DNA from: Pseudomonas orientalis
GTDB lineage: Bacteria > Pseudomonadota > Gammaproteobacteria > Pseudomonadales > Pseudomonadaceae
DNA length: 64,000 nt
Assembly: GCF_002934065.1 (NCBI RefSeq)
Contig: NZ_CP018049.1
Coordinates: 2,602,501 to 2,666,500, forward strand
Direction of reading: 5' to 3'
In this document: in pieces, positions 10,523 through 20,990 of the stretch
How positions within the stretch are numbered: the first letter of the stretch is position 1
Layout: the number at the start of each line of letters is the position of its first letter
Notes under the pieces: generated by a model
What the model was told of the DNA's origin: nothing
Seen by the model: only the letters and a program-made list of their open reading frames with translations
The model's database searches: none
Made by a program: the position numbers and the translations under genes

Positions 10523-13500
10523 ACCTGTCGCGCCTGTTTATCCTGCGGCCGGTCGCCACCACGCTGAGCATGCTCGCCATCGTGCTGGCCGGCCTCATCG
10601 CTTATCGCCTGTTGCCGGTTTCGGCCTTGCCCCAGGTGGATTACCCGACCATTCGGGTGATGACGCTGTACCCCGGCGCCAGCCCCGACGTGATGACCAG
10701 TGCGGTCACCGCGCCGTTGGAGCGCCAGTTCGGGCAGATGCCCGGCCTGACCCAGATGGCCTCCACCAGCTCGGGCGGGGCGTCGGTACTGACCCTGCGC
10801 TTCAACCTCGACATCAATATGGATGTGGCCGAGCAGCAGGTGCAGGCCGCGATCAACGCCGCCACCAACCTGCTGCCCAAGGATTTGCCGGCGCCGCCGG
10901 TGTACAACAAGGTCAACCCGGCGGACACCCCGGTGCTGACCCTGGCGATCACGTCCAAGACCATGCTGCTGCCCAAGCTCAATGACCTGGTCGACACGCG
11001 CATGGCGCAAAAGATCGCGCAGATCAGCGGCGTCGGCATGGTCAGCATCGCCGGCGGCCAGCGCCAGGCCGTGCGCATCAAAGTCAACCCCGAGGCCCTG
11101 GCGGCCAATGGCCTGAACCTGTCGGATGTGCGCACCTTGATCGCCGCGTCCAACGTCAACCAGCCCAAGGGCAACTTCGACGGGCCCACCCGGGTGTCGA
11201 TGCTCGATGCCAACGACCAGTTGGTATCCCCCGAGCAATATGCCGAACTGATCCTGGCCTACAACAACGGCGCGCCGTTGCGCCTCAAGGACGTGGCGCA
11301 GATCGTCGACGGCGCTGAAAACGAGCGCCTTGCCGCCTGGGCCAACGAAAACCAGGCCGTGCTGCTCAATATCCAGCGCCAGCCGGGCGCCAACGTGATC
11401 GAAGTGGTGGACCGTATCAAGGCCCTGCTGCCGAGCATCACCGACAACCTGCCGGCAGGCCTGGACGTGACGGTGCTCACCGATCGCACCCAGACCATCC
11501 GCGCGTCGGTCAAGGATGTGCAGCACGAATTGCTGATCGCCATCGCCCTGGTGGTGATGGTGACGTTCCTGTTCCTGCGCCGGGTCAGCGCCACGATCAT
11601 TCCCTCCATCGCCGTACCGCTGTCGCTGGTCGGCACCTTTGGCGTGATGTACCTGGCGGGGTTCTCGGTCAACAACCTGACGTTGATGGCCCTGACCATT
11701 GCCACCGGGTTCGTGGTGGACGACGCCATCGTGATGCTGGAGAACATCTCGCGCTATATCGAGGAGGGCGAGACGCCCATGGCCGCCGCGCTCAAGGGCG
11801 CCAAACAGATTGGTTTCACCCTGATTTCCCTGACCCTGTCGCTGATCGCCGTGCTGATCCCGCTGCTGTTTATGGCCGACGTGGTCGGGCGCCTGTTTCG
11901 CGAGTTTGCCATTACCCTGGCGGTGGCGATCCTGATTTCCCTGGTGGTGTCCCTCACGCTCACGCCGATGATGTGCGCGCGCCTGCTCAAGCGTGAGCCG
12001 AAGGAAGAGGAGCAGGGGCGTTTCTACAAGGCCAGCGGCGCCTGGATCGATTGGTTGATCGACGCCTACGGGCGCAAGCTGCAATGGGTGCTCAGGCACC
12101 AGCCGCTGACCCTGCTGGTGGCCATCGCCACCCTGGGCCTTACGGTGGTGCTGTATCTGGTGGTGCCCAAGGGCTTCTTTCCGGTGCAGGATACCGGGGT
12201 GATCCAGGGCATTTCCGAAGCGCCGCAGTCGATTTCGTTTGCCGCGATGAGCCAGCGCCAGCAGGAACTGGCAAAGATCATTCTGGCCGATCCGGCGGTG
12301 GAAAGCCTGTCCTCCTACATTGGCGTGGACGGTGATAACGCCACCCTCAACAGCGGTCGCTTGCTGATCAACCTCAAGGCCCATGGCGTGCGCGACTTGA
12401 GCGCGGTGCAGGTGATCGCGCGCCTGCAACCGGCCATCGACAAGCTGGTGGGCATCCGCCTGTTCATGCAGCCGGTGCAGGACCTGACCATCGAAGACCG
12501 CGTCAGCCGTACCCAGTACCAGTTCAGCATGTCCTCACCGGATGCCGAGTTGCTGGCGCTGTGGAGCGACAAGCTGGTGCATGCCCTCGGCCAGTTGCCG
12601 GAACTCACTGACGTCGCCAGCGACCTGCAGGACAAGGGCCTGCAGGTGTACCTGGTAATCGACCGCGATGCCGCCTCGCGCCTGGGCGTCAGCGTCTCGA
12701 CCATCACCGATGCGCTCTATGACGCCTTTGGCCAGCGGCAGATTTCCACCATCTACACCCAGGCCGGCCAGTATCGCGTGGTGTTGCAGGCCCAGTCCGG
12801 CGAAACCCTCGGCCCGGCCGCGCTCAACCAGATCCATGTGAAGACCACCGACGGCGGCCAGGTGCGGCTGTCCAGCCTGGCCCATGTGGAGCAGCGCCAG
12901 GCGCAGTTGGCGATTGCTCATATCGGCCAATTCCCGGCGGTGATGATGTCGTTCAACCTGGCCCCCGGGGTCGCGCTGGGCAAAGGCGTGGAGCTGATCA
13001 ACCAGACCCAGAAGGACATCGGCATGCCGGTCGGCGTGCAGACCCAGTTCCAGGGCGCGGCCCAGGCGTTCGAGGCCTCGCTGTCGAGCACCTTGCTGCT
13101 GATCCTGGCGGCGGTGGTCACCATGTACATCGTGCTCGGCGTGCTCTACGAAAGTTATATCCATCCGATCACCATTCTTTCGACCTTGCCCTCGGCGGCG
13201 GTGGGTGCCTTGCTGGCCTTGCTGCTCAGCGGCAATGACCTGGGCATGATCGCGATCATCGGCATCATCCTGCTGATCGGTATCGTCAAGAAGAACGCGA
13301 TCATGATGATCGACTTCGCCCTCGACGCCGAGCGCAACCAGGGCCTGGACCCGCAGACCGCCATCTACCAGGCGGCGCTGCTGCGCTTCCGGCCGATCCT
13401 GATGACCACCCTGGCGGCCTTGTTCGGTGCGGTGCCGTTGATGCTGGCCAGTGGCTCCGGTGCGGAATTGCGCCAGCCTCTGGGCCTGGTGATGGTCGGC

Positions 13501-13620
13501 GGGTTGCTGGTGAGCCAGGTGTTGACGCTGTTCACCACGCCGGTGATTTACCTGTATTTCGACCGTCTTGGCCGGCGCTGGCGTAAAGAGCCGCAAAGCC
13601 TGGAGCCGGTTGAACCATGA
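10519..13620 (+). CDS. muxB: RND efflux inner-membrane subunit MuxB/MdtB
   Basis: A 1033-residue RND transporter, normal length for the HAE1/MdtB class, with 12 membrane segments and two large periplasmic loops. The proton-relay segment in TM4 is visible as [18 protein letters not shown], and the N-terminal signature is [19 protein letters not shown]. It starts 4 bp inside muxA and ends with a 4-bp overlap into muxC. MuxB and MuxC are paralogues that form a heterotrimer in this family, unlike homotrimeric AcrB. Confidence 0.95.
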   Translation: MNLSRLFILRPVATTLSMLAIVLAGLIAYRLLPVSALPQVDYPTIRVMTLYPGASPDVMTSAVTAPLERQFGQMPGLTQMASTSSGGASVLTLRFNLDINMDVAEQQVQAAINAATNLLPKDLPAPPVYNKVNPADTPVLTLAITSKTMLLPKLNDLVDTRMAQKIAQISGVGMVSIAGGQRQAVRIKVNPEALAANGLNLSDVRTLIAASNVNQPKGNFDGPTRVSMLDANDQLVSPEQYAELILAYNNGAPLRLKDVAQIVDGAENERLAAWANENQAVLLNIQRQPGANVIEVVDRIKALLPSITDNLPAGLDVTVLTDRTQTIRASVKDVQHELLIAIALVVMVTFLFLRRVSATIIPSIAVPLSLVGTFGVMYLAGFSVNNLTLMALTIATGFVVDDAIVMLENISRYIEEGETPMAAALKGAKQIGFTLISLTLSLIAVLIPLLFMADVVGRLFREFAITLAVAILISLVVSLTLTPMMCARLLKREPKEEEQGRFYKASGAWIDWLIDAYGRKLQWVLRHQPLTLLVAIATLGLTVVLYLVVPKGFFPVQDTGVIQGISEAPQSISFAAMSQRQQELAKIILADPAVESLSSYIGVDGDNATLNSGRLLINLKAHGVRDLSAVQVIARLQPAIDKLVGIRLFMQPVQDLTIEDRVSRTQYQFSMSSPDAELLALWSDKLVHALGQLPELTDVASDLQDKGLQVYLVIDRDAASRLGVSVSTITDALYDAFGQRQISTIYTQAGQYRVVLQAQSGETLGPAALNQIHVKTTDGGQVRLSSLAHVEQRQAQLAIAHIGQFPAVMMSFNLAPGVALGKGVELINQTQKDIGMPVGVQTQFQGAAQAFEASLSSTLLLILAAVVTMYIVLGVLYESYIHPITILSTLPSAAVGALLALLLSGNDLGMIAIIGIILLIGIVKKNAIMMIDFALDAERNQGLDPQTAIYQAALLRFRPILMTTLAALFGAVPLMLASGSGAELRQPLGLVMVGGLLVSQVLTLFTTPVIYLYFDRLGRRWRKEPQSLEPVEP

Positions 13621-16600
13621 ACCTGTCCGGACCTTTCATTCGCCGGCCGGTAGCCACCATGCTGCTGAGCCTGGCGATCATGTTGCTCGGTGGCGTCAGC
13701 TTCAATTTGCTGCCGGTGTCGCCGTTGCCGCAGATCGACTTCCCGGTGATTGTGGTGTCGGCCAGCTTGCCGGGCGCCAGCCCCGAGGTGATGGCGTCTA
13801 CCGTGGCCACGCCGCTGGAGCGCTCGTTCGGCGCGATTGCCGGCATCACCACCATGAGCAGTTCATCGAGCCAGGGCTCCACGCGGGTGATTCTGGCCTT
13901 CGATTCCGACCGCGATATCAACGGCGCGGCGCGGGAAGTGCAGGCGGCGATCAATGCGTCGCGCAACCTGCTGCCCAGCGGCATGCGCAGCATGCCCACC
14001 TACAAGAAGATCAACCCGTCCCAGGCGCCGATCATGGTGCTGTCGCTGACGTCCGACGTGTTGCAGAAGGGCCAGCTGTACGACCTGGCCTCGACCATTC
14101 TGTCCCAGAGCCTGTCCCAGGTGCCGGGCGTGGGCGAAGTGCAGATTGGCGGCAGTTCCCTGCCGGCCGTGCGCATCGAGCTGGAGCCCAAGGCCCTCGA
14201 TCAGTATGGCGTGGCTCTGGATGACGTGCGCAATACCATCGCCAACGCCAACCAGCGCCGGCCCAAGGGCTCCCTGGAAGACAGCGAGCGCAACTGGCAG
14301 ATCCAGGCCAACGATCAGTTGGAAAAAGCCAAGGACTACGAGCCGCTGCTGATTCGCTACCAGAACGGCGCGGCGCTGCGCCTGAGCGACGTGGCGAAGA
14401 TCAGCGACGGCGTGGAAGACCGCTACAACAGCGGGTTTTTCAACAACGATTCGGCGGTGTTGCTGGTGATCAACCGCCAGTCCGGCGCCAACATCATTGA
14501 AACCGTGCGCCAGATCAAGGCGCAGTTGCCGGCGTTGCAGGCGGTGCTGCCGTCCAGCGTCAAGCTCAACCTGGCCATGGACCGTTCGCCGGTCATCACC
14601 GCCACCTTGCACGAAGCCGAGATGACCCTGCTGATCGCCGTGGCCCTGGTGGTGCTGGTGGTGTACCTGTTCCTGGGCAACTTCCGCGCCTCGTTGATAC
14701 CCACCCTGGCGGTGCCGGTGTCGCTGGTGGGCACCTTTGCGGTGATGTACCTGTACGGGTTTTCGCTGAACAACTTCTCGCTGATGGCGCTGATCCTGGC
14801 GACCGGCCTGGTGGTGGACGATGCCATCGTGGTGCTGGAGAACATCTCCCGGCATATCGACGAGGGCGTGCCGCCGATGAAGGCCGCGTACCTGGGCGCC
14901 CAGGAAGTCGGCTTTACCTTGCTGTCGATGAACGTGTCGCTGGTGGCGGTGTTTCTCTCCATCCTGTTCATGGGCGGGATCGTCACCAACCTGTTCCGTG
15001 AATTCTCCATCACCTTGTCGGCGGCGATCATCGTTTCGCTGATCGTGTCGCTGACCCTGACCCCGATGCTCTGCGCGCGCTGGCTCAAGCCCCATGTCAA
15101 AGGGCAGATGACCGGCCTGCAGCGCTGGAGCCACCGCATCAACGAGCGCATGGTCGCCGCCTATGCCACGAGTCTGGACTGGGTGCTGCGCCATCGACGC
15201 CTGACCCTGCTCAGCCTGTTGCTGACCGTGGGGGTGAACATCGCGCTGTACGTGGTGGTGCCGAAGACCTTCATGCCCCAGCAGGACACCGGTCAGTTGA
15301 TCGGTTTTGTGCGCGGGGATGACGGGCTGTCATTCAACGTGATGCAGCCGAAAATGGAAATCTTCCGCCAGGCCGTGCTCAAGGACCCGGCGGTGCTCAG
15401 CGTGGCCGGCTTTATCGGCGGCAACAGCGGCACCAACAACGCGGTGATGCTGGTGCGCCTCAAGCCGATTGCCGAGCGCAAAATCTCGGCCCAGGCGGTC
15501 ATCGAGCGCCTGCGCAAAGAGGTGCCGCTGGTACCGGGCGGGCGTCTGTTCCTGATGGCCGACCAGGACCTCCAGTTCGGCGGCGGCCGCGACCAGACCA
15601 GCGCGCAGTATTCCTACATCCTGCAAAGCGGTGACCTGGCCGCGTTGCGCCTGTGGTACCCCAAAGTGGTGGCCGCGATGCGCGAGCTGCCGCAACTGAC
15701 CGCCATCGACGCCCGCGAAGGACGCGGCGCGGCCCAGGTCACCCTGATCGTCGACCGCGACCAGGCCAAGCGTCTGGGGATCGACATGGCCATGGTCACT
15801 TCGGTGCTCAACAACGCCTACAGTCAGCGGCAGATTTCCACGATCTACGACAGCCTCAACCAGTATCAGGTGGTCATGGAGGTCAATCCCAAATATGCCC
15901 AGGACCCGATTACCCTCAACCAGGTGCAGGTGATTACCGCCGATGGTGCGCGCGTGCCGCTGTCGACCATTGCCCATTATGAAAACAGCCTGGCCGATGA
16001 CCGCGTCAGCCATGAAGGCCAGTTCGCCTCGGAAAACATCGCGTTCGACATGGCGCCAGGCGTGACGGTGGAGCAGGGCACTGCCGCCATCGAGCGCGCG
16101 ATTGCCAAGGTCGGCCTGCCGGAAGACGTGATCGCCAAGATGGCCGGCACCGCCGACGCGTTCGCCGCGACCCAGAAGGGCCAGCCGTTCATGATTCTCG
16201 GCGCGCTGGTGGCGGTGTACCTGGTGCTGGGCGTTCTGTATGAAAGCTATATCCACCCGCTGACGATTCTGTCGACCTTGCCGTCGGCCGGCGTCGGCGC
16301 GTTGCTGTCCATCTACCTGCTGGGCGGTGAGTTCAGCCTGATCTCGTTGTTGGGGCTGTTCCTGCTGATCGGGGTGGTGAAGAAAAACGCGATCCTGATG
16401 ATCGACCTGGCGCTGCAGCTTGAGCGGCATGACGGCATGAGCCCGCTGGAGTCGATTCGCAGCGCCTGCCTGCTGCGCCTGCGACCGATCCTGATGACCA
16501 CCCTGGCGGCGATCCTCGGCGCCTTGCCGCTGCTGCTCGGCGCCGGCGATGGCGCGGAAATGCGCCAGCCCCTGGGCCTGACCATCATTGGCGGCCTGGT

Positions 16601-16724
16601 GTTCAGCCAGATCCTGACCCTTTACACCACCCCGGTGGTTTACCTCTATCTAGACCGCGCGCGCCACCGCTTCAACGCCTGGCGCGGCGTGCGTACCGAT
16701 GCTGCCCTGGACACTGCGCTATGA
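13617..16724 (+). CDS. muxC: RND efflux inner-membrane subunit MuxC/MdtC
   Basis: A 1035-residue paralogue of MuxB (same order of loops; both begin MNLS-x-x-FI-x-RPVATxL). TM4 carries [17 protein letters not shown] with the paired aspartates needed for proton transfer. The ATGA overlap with muxB, and again with opmB at 16721, indicates translational coupling and fixed stoichiometry for the heterotrimeric pump. The C-terminus is short and hydrophilic. Confidence 0.95.
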   Translation: MNLSGPFIRRPVATMLLSLAIMLLGGVSFNLLPVSPLPQIDFPVIVVSASLPGASPEVMASTVATPLERSFGAIAGITTMSSSSSQGSTRVILAFDSDRDINGAAREVQAAINASRNLLPSGMRSMPTYKKINPSQAPIMVLSLTSDVLQKGQLYDLASTILSQSLSQVPGVGEVQIGGSSLPAVRIELEPKALDQYGVALDDVRNTIANANQRRPKGSLEDSERNWQIQANDQLEKAKDYEPLLIRYQNGAALRLSDVAKISDGVEDRYNSGFFNNDSAVLLVINRQSGANIIETVRQIKAQLPALQAVLPSSVKLNLAMDRSPVITATLHEAEMTLLIAVALVVLVVYLFLGNFRASLIPTLAVPVSLVGTFAVMYLYGFSLNNFSLMALILATGLVVDDAIVVLENISRHIDEGVPPMKAAYLGAQEVGFTLLSMNVSLVAVFLSILFMGGIVTNLFREFSITLSAAIIVSLIVSLTLTPMLCARWLKPHVKGQMTGLQRWSHRINERMVAAYATSLDWVLRHRRLTLLSLLLTVGVNIALYVVVPKTFMPQQDTGQLIGFVRGDDGLSFNVMQPKMEIFRQAVLKDPAVLSVAGFIGGNSGTNNAVMLVRLKPIAERKISAQAVIERLRKEVPLVPGGRLFLMADQDLQFGGGRDQTSAQYSYILQSGDLAALRLWYPKVVAAMRELPQLTAIDAREGRGAAQVTLIVDRDQAKRLGIDMAMVTSVLNNAYSQRQISTIYDSLNQYQVVMEVNPKYAQDPITLNQVQVITADGARVPLSTIAHYENSLADDRVSHEGQFASENIAFDMAPGVTVEQGTAAIERAIAKVGLPEDVIAKMAGTADAFAATQKGQPFMILGALVAVYLVLGVLYESYIHPLTILSTLPSAGVGALLSIYLLGGEFSLISLLGLFLLIGVVKKNAILMIDLALQLERHDGMSPLESIRSACLLRLRPILMTTLAAILGALPLLLGAGDGAEMRQPLGLTIIGGLVFSQILTLYTTPVVYLYLDRARHRFNAWRGVRTDAALDTAL

Positions 16725-18262
16725 ATGATTCAACCAACGCGAACCCAACTGTAGGAGCGAGCTTGCTCGCGAAAAACGTGCAGACACCGCGTTCTTCCAA
16801 GCGCGGCGCGTTATCGTTGACGGTCTTCGCGAGCAAGCTCGCTCCTACAGTGGGGTTGGCGTTGTTGCTCAGCGCCTGCGCCATCGGCCCCGATTACCAG
16901 CGTCCACCCGTGGTCGAACCGGCACAATTCAAGCAAGCCCAGGGCTGGCGCCAGGCCAACCCGAGCGACTCCCTGGCCCGGGGCGCGTGGTGGGAGCTGT
17001 ACGGCGACCGCCAACTGAACGACCTGGTGGCGCGCCTCAACAGCGCCAACCAGACCGTCGCCCAGGCCGAGGCGCGTTTCCGTCAGGCCCAGGCACTGGT
17101 GCGCAGTGCTCGCGGGGCGTTTTATCCCAGCGTCGACCTGAGCGTCGGTAAAACCCGCGCCAGCCAGGGCACCGGCAGCAGCAGCGCCAGCCTGAGCAGT
17201 TCCAGCAGCGGTATTCGCGACACCCTTAACGCGCAGTTGGGCGTGAGCTGGGAAGCCGACGTCTGGGGCAAATTGCGCCGTGGCCTGGAAGCCAACGAAG
17301 CCAGCGCCGAGGCCAGCTCGGCGGACCTGGCGGCGATGCGCTTGAGCCAGCAGTCGGAACTGGTGCAGAGCTACCTGCAGTTGCGCGTCATGGATGAACA
17401 GACGCGTTTGCTGCAAGCCACGCTGGACACCTACCAGCGCTCGCAGCAGATGACCGAAAACCAGTACCGCGCCGGTGTCGCCGGCAAGGACGCCATCGCT
17501 CAGGCGCGAACCCAGCTCAAGACCACCCAGGCCAGCCTGATCGACCTGATCTGGCAGCGTGCCCAGCTGGAAAACGCGATTGCGGTACTGATCGGTGAAG
17601 CGCCGGCCAATTTCAGCCTGGCCGTCAGCCAGGACATCCCGGCGCTGCCGCAGATTCCTGTCGGCCTGCCGTCGCACCTGTTGGAACGCCGCCCGGATAT
17701 CGCGTCGGCGGAACGTTCGGTGATTGCAGCCAACGCCAATATTGGTGTGGCCAAGGCCGCCTATTATCCTGACTTGACCTTGAGCCTGGCGGGGGGCTAT
17801 TCCAGCAGCACCTATGAAGACTGGATCAGCCTGCCGAACCGTTTCTGGTCGGTGGGCCCGAAGTTGGCCATGACGCTGTTCGACGGCGGCCAGCGCTCGG
17901 CGGAAGTCGACCGCAGCGTGGCCAGCTATGACGAAACCGTGGCCAAGTACCGTCAGACCGTACTGGATGGGTTCCGCGAAGTGGAAAATTACATGGTGCA
18001 GCTCAAGGTGTTGGCCGACGAAGCGGTGGTCAGCAACGAGGCGCTGGAGTCTGCTCGCGAGTCGTTGCGGTTGACCGAGAACCAGTACAAGGCGGGGCTG
18101 ATTGCCTATCTGGACGTGGTTACCGTGCAGGCAACGGCCCTGAGTAACGAGCGCACGGTACTGAACTTGCTGCAGTCGCGGTTGGTGGCGAGCGTGCAAC
18201 TGATTGCGGCGTTGGGTGGGGGGTGGGATGGGAACACCCGTCTGGCCGACCAAGATAAGTAG
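16721..18262 (+). CDS. opmB: Outer-membrane efflux channel OpmB with REP-derived N-terminus
   Basis: A 513-residue TolC-like lipoprotein of the NodT family. The mature part starts at C53 (LLSAC-AIGPDYQRPP) and contains two OEP repeats with long coiled-coil hairpins (about 110-300 and 310-500), plus the ERRPDIASAERSVIAANANIGVAKAAYYPDLTL signature in part. The start overlaps muxC as ATGA, the pattern of every junction in this operon, so ATG 16721 is probably the ancestral start. Residues about 10-44 are encoded by a REP doublet inserted in frame. The resulting signal has a long charged lead (with K39 close to the core) and a short hydrophobic core, VGLALLLSA. A downstream TTG or GTG start is possible but lacks a ribosome site. 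Confidence 0.92.
   Translation: MNDSTNANPTVGASLLAKNVQTPRSSKRGALSLTVFASKLAPTVGLALLLSACAIGPDYQRPPVVEPAQFKQAQGWRQANPSDSLARGAWWELYGDRQLNDLVARLNSANQTVAQAEARFRQAQALVRSARGAFYPSVDLSVGKTRASQGTGSSSASLSSSSSGIRDTLNAQLGVSWEADVWGKLRRGLEANEASAEASSADLAAMRLSQQSELVQSYLQLRVMDEQTRLLQATLDTYQRSQQMTENQYRAGVAGKDAIAQARTQLKTTQASLIDLIWQRAQLENAIAVLIGEAPANFSLAVSQDIPALPQIPVGLPSHLLERRPDIASAERSVIAANANIGVAKAAYYPDLTLSLAGGYSSSTYEDWISLPNRFWSVGPKLAMTLFDGGQRSAEVDRSVASYDETVAKYRQTVLDGFREVENYMVQLKVLADEAVVSNEALESARESLRLTENQYKAGLIAYLDVVTVQATALSNERTVLNLLQSRLVASVQLIAALGGGWDGNTRLADQDK
16748..16851. repeat. REP doublet inside the opmB coding sequence
   Basis: ACTGTAGGAGCGAGCTTGCT (16748 onward, extending to CGCGAA at 16773) and its exact complement ending at 16851 form 26-bp perfect arms around about 52 bp. 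The same element is intergenic at 22994-23094 and half of it is at 55415-55441. Here it keeps the reading frame of opmB and encodes part of its signal region. Confidence 0.95.
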
Positions 18263-18317
18263 GGGTAACTCAATTTCGGGATGGCCTATCCTGCTACCCA
18301 AATGACACGCCTCGGTC

Positions 18318-18510
18318 AATGTGGGAGGGGGCTTGCCCCCGATGACGGCCTCAGAGCCGACCAGGATGTTGTGTCGATCCTGACCCAAATGTGGGAGGTG
18401 GCTTACCCCCGATGACGGCCTCAGAGCCGACCAGGATGTTGTGTCGATCCTGACCCAAATGTGGGAGGGGGCTTGCCCCCGATGGCGGCCTCAGGGCCGA
18501 CCAGGATGTT
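18318..18510. repeat. Tandem array of three 70-bp REP-containing units
   Basis: AATGTGGGAGGGGGCTTGCC cores start at 18318, 18388 and 18458, each followed by GATGACGGCCTCAGAGCCGA and CCAGGATGTTGTGTCGATCC. The period is exactly 70 bp, all in the same orientation. The second copy has point changes in the REP stem (GGAGGTGGCTTACC), and the third diverges after its REP and GGCC block. Unlike the paired REPs elsewhere, these are head-to-tail. The array fills the space after opmB. Confidence 0.92.
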
Positions 18511-18524
18511 GGATCAGATCGAGT

Positions 18525-18830
18525 ACATATCCGTTTCTGCGGTCACGGCTGCTATGGGTTCCGCTTTTACAGCGGCTCACTTTTGAAAAGCGCAAAAGTA
18601 AGCAAAACGCTCTTGCCCCACCACTCGGCACCTCGCCTGGGCTCGGTGTGCCCTCTCTCCGGCTTGAATCCGTGGGCCGCCGCAATGGGCCATCCATGGC
18701 CCAGTGCGGCTAACCCGGCGTCCTGCCGGGTTACCCACGGATTCAAGCCTGCGTTCGGCCAGCGTGGTTTAACGGGGCGCCTGAGATCAAAAGCAGATCA
18801 AGATCAAGAGCGACTCGCTGCGCATCGTGG
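18525..18830. repeat. Probable dispersed intergenic repeat of Pseudomonas
   Basis: Non-coding stretch containing TTTTGAAAAGCGCAAAAGTA, CTTGAATCCGTGGG and its complement CCCACGGATTCAAG about 80 bp later, and GTTAGCC/GGGTTACC-like arms around CCCGGCGTCCTGCCGGG. The inverted arms and lack of a credible gene suggest a structured, multicopy interspersed element of the kind common in fluorescent pseudomonads. Only one copy is in this window, so repetition is recalled, not seen. Confidence 0.55.
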
Positions 18831-18913
18831 TTGCGGTTTGGCGCTGCAGAGTTGTGTGCCTATGCTGGGTGGGTTTGAGAACCATTAGTTTTTTACCCCA
18901 GTGGAGCCACCTG

Positions 18914-19444
18914 ATGCCAGACAGCGTGTCACGCCTCGTCTACCGGGCACCTGTTCCAGAAGACCTGGAGCGGTTATTCGCCATTTTCGGCGATCCCCAG
19001 ACCAACCTGTTCAATCCTGCCGGCCCCATGGCCGGTATCGAGGACGCCCGGCGCCTGCTGGGCCGATGGATCGAGCAATGGTCCAGCGAGGGCTACGGCT
19101 GGTGGGCGATTGCGCGGCGTGAGAGCCCCGAGCAGATCATCGGTTTCGGCGGCATTGCACCGCTCGACTATCTGACCGTGCGGCGCATCAACCTCGGTTA
19201 TCGATTCGCTGTGGAAGCCTGGGGGCAGGGCTATGCCACCGAGGTCGGACGCGATGCCTTGGCATTGGCGTTCGACACACTGGGTCTGCCGGAAGTGTTT
19301 GGCCTGGTACGACCGGATCATGCGGCGTCAATCCGGGTACTGGAAAAAATCGGCATGCAGCCGTTCGGTCTGCTGGACGATGTGCCCGGTCAAGCCCCCA
19401 GTTTGGTATTTAGCGCCTGTCATCCTACAACTGGCCCTGCCTGA
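18914..19444 (+). CDS. GNAT-family N-acetyltransferase (RimJ/RimL-like)
   Basis: A 176-residue protein from ATG 18914, chosen for its GGAG at 18903 and the natural domain start. The acetyl-CoA pyrophosphate loop is WGQGYATE, followed by the helix of motif A. The C-terminal NHASIRVLEKIGM-type motif appears as DHAASIRVLEKIGM, typical of Acetyltransf_3 enzymes such as RimJ/L that act on ribosomal proteins or small amines. Substrate unknown. It stands alone between a repeat region and the MFS gene. Confidence 0.85.
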   Translation: MPDSVSRLVYRAPVPEDLERLFAIFGDPQTNLFNPAGPMAGIEDARRLLGRWIEQWSSEGYGWWAIARRESPEQIIGFGGIAPLDYLTVRRINLGYRFAVEAWGQGYATEVGRDALALAFDTLGLPEVFGLVRPDHAASIRVLEKIGMQPFGLLDDVPGQAPSLVFSACHPTTGPA

Positions 19445-19490
19445 CATTCCATCCTCTCCTGTAGACCCTGGCTGTCTTTAATCTTTCAGA

Positions 19491-19519
19491 TTGACACCGT
19501 CAGAACAGCCCGATATAAA
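19491..19519 (+). promoter_or_regulatory. Sigma-70 promoter of the hexuronate-type transporter gene
   Basis: TTGACA (19491-19496), 17-bp spacer, TATAAA (19514-19519): a near-consensus promoter. Transcription would begin near 19526, leaving a leader of about 60 nt before ATG 19587. Confidence 0.75.
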
Positions 19520-19526
19520 AGTCGCA

Positions 19527-19557
19527 GTTGTACGACGACATATGACGTTACATATGT
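19527..19557 (+). promoter_or_regulatory. Candidate operators at the transporter transcription start
   Basis: Two palindromic elements overlap the predicted +1. GTTGTACGAC (19527-19536) has a GT-N-GTAC-N-AC core resembling GntR/FadR-family sites. ACATATG-ACGTT-ACATATGT (19538-19557) has self-complementary arms. A repressor here would block the strong promoter just upstream, as ExuR/GntR-type regulators do for uronate uptake genes. The regulator itself is not in this window. Confidence 0.45.
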
Positions 19558-19586
19558 CCTACCTAACAAAAATAAAAAGTGATGCC

Positions 19587-20990
19587 ATGAATCTGAACGA
19601 GCCCATCAGTGCCCATCGTGTCGGCCAGGCGGTCGGCAGCTATCGCTGGACGATCTGCGCGATGCTGTTTTTTGCCACGACCGTCAACTACCTCGACCGT
19701 CAGGTGCTCAGCCTGCTGGCGCCGCAGTTGTCGACGCAATTTGGCTGGAGCAATACCGATTACGCCAACATCGCGGCGGTGTTCCAGTTTGTCTACGCGA
19801 TTTCCATGCTGTTCGCCGGGCGCTTTGTCGACAGGATCGGCACCAAGGCCGCTTACATCGTGGCAATCGGCATCTGGTCCACCGGCGCGATCATGCATGC
19901 GTTCTCGGTGCAAATGGGTGAGGGCATTGCGGCCGTCAGCACGGCCATCGGCCTGGCGGTGATTCCGGTGTCGATTGCCGGGTTCATGCTGTCACGCGCG
20001 GTGCTGGCGATTGGCGAGGCGGGCAACTTTCCCATCGCGATCAAGGCCACGGCCGAGTATTTCCCCAAGAAAGAACGCTCCTTTGCCACCGGCATCTTCA
20101 ACTCGGGGGCCAACGTGGGCGCGATTCTGGCACCGATCTGTGTGCCCTTGATCGCCGGTATGTGGGGCTGGGAAGCGGCCTTCATGGTAATCGGCATGCT
20201 GGGTTTCGTGTGGGTGGCGGTCTGGGCTGCCGTGTACGAGAAACCGGAGCAGCAAAAGCGTCTGTCGGCCGAAGAGCTGGCCTACATCCGCAGTGATCAG
20301 ACCGTACAACCGTTCGCGCAAGCCCCTGCGGGCACAACCGCGAAAAAAGTCTCATGGTTCAAGTTGCTGACCTATCGCCAGACCTGGGCCTTTGCCTTCG
20401 GCAAGTTCATGACCGACGGCGTGTGGTGGTTCTTCCTGTTCTGGCTGCCCACGTTCCTGTCGGCGCAGTACGGCATGAAGGGCGCCGATATCGTGATGCC
20501 GCTGGCCGTGCTGTACAGCATGACCATGGTCGGCAGCATCGGTGGCGGCTGGTTTCCCAGCTATTTCATGGCGCGGGGCGATGCGCCCTATGACGGCCGC
20601 ATGAAAGCCATGCTGGTGATCGCGCTGTTCCCGCTGGTGGTGTTGCTGGCGCAACCGCTGGGCTACATCAGCTTCTGGGTTCCGGTCTTGCTGATCGGCG
20701 TGGGGGCCTCGGCGCACCAGGCGTGGTCGTGCAATATTTTCACCACGGTGTCGGACATGTTCCCGCAGAAGACCGTCGCGTCGGTGGTCGGTATCGGCGG
20801 CATGGCCGGCGGCCTGGGCGGTGTGGTGATGACCAAGATCGGCGGCTGGGTCTTTGACTACTACAAGTCCGTCAATGACATCCACACCGGCTACATGATC
20901 ATGTTCGCAATCTGTGCCCTGGCGTACCTGGTGGCGTGGAGCGTGATGAAGGCGCTGGTGCCGCGCCACAAGGAAATCACTGATCTGTAG
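19587..20990 (+). CDS. MFS transporter, hexuronate (ExuT)/anion:cation symporter type
   Basis: A 467-residue inner-membrane transporter. ATG 19587 (MNLNEPISAHRVGQ) gives the usual short cytoplasmic N-terminus before TM1 (RWTICAMLFFATTVNYLDRQ). NYLDRQVLSLLAP and GRFVDRIGTK are the ACS-family signature and the MFS loop 2-3 motif. About 12 membrane segments are seen with a central loop around 235-260. ExuT-type carriers bring in galacturonate, glucuronate or related sugar acids with protons. No uronate-catabolic genes lie nearby, so the substrate is unproven. Its end overlaps the convergent DMT gene by 14 bp. Confidence 0.85.
   Translation: MNLNEPISAHRVGQAVGSYRWTICAMLFFATTVNYLDRQVLSLLAPQLSTQFGWSNTDYANIAAVFQFVYAISMLFAGRFVDRIGTKAAYIVAIGIWSTGAIMHAFSVQMGEGIAAVSTAIGLAVIPVSIAGFMLSRAVLAIGEAGNFPIAIKATAEYFPKKERSFATGIFNSGANVGAILAPICVPLIAGMWGWEAAFMVIGMLGFVWVAVWAAVYEKPEQQKRLSAEELAYIRSDQTVQPFAQAPAGTTAKKVSWFKLLTYRQTWAFAFGKFMTDGVWWFFLFWLPTFLSAQYGMKGADIVMPLAVLYSMTMVGSIGGGWFPSYFMARGDAPYDGRMKAMLVIALFPLVVLLAQPLGYISFWVPVLLIGVGASAHQAWSCNIFTTVSDMFPQKTVASVVGIGGMAGGLGGVVMTKIGGWVFDYYKSVNDIHTGYMIMFAICALAYLVAWSVMKALVPRHKEITDL

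Noticed and set aside
10252..12429. Long His/Gln/Arg-rich frame antisense to muxB (725 codons), with similar ones opposite muxC, opmB and the helicase gene.
   Set aside because: These are mirror frames created by high third-position GC in the real genes.
18583..18888. A 101-codon frame in the interspersed repeat after opmB.
   Set aside because: It follows palindromic repeat sequence, lacks a ribosome site and has no recognisable domain.
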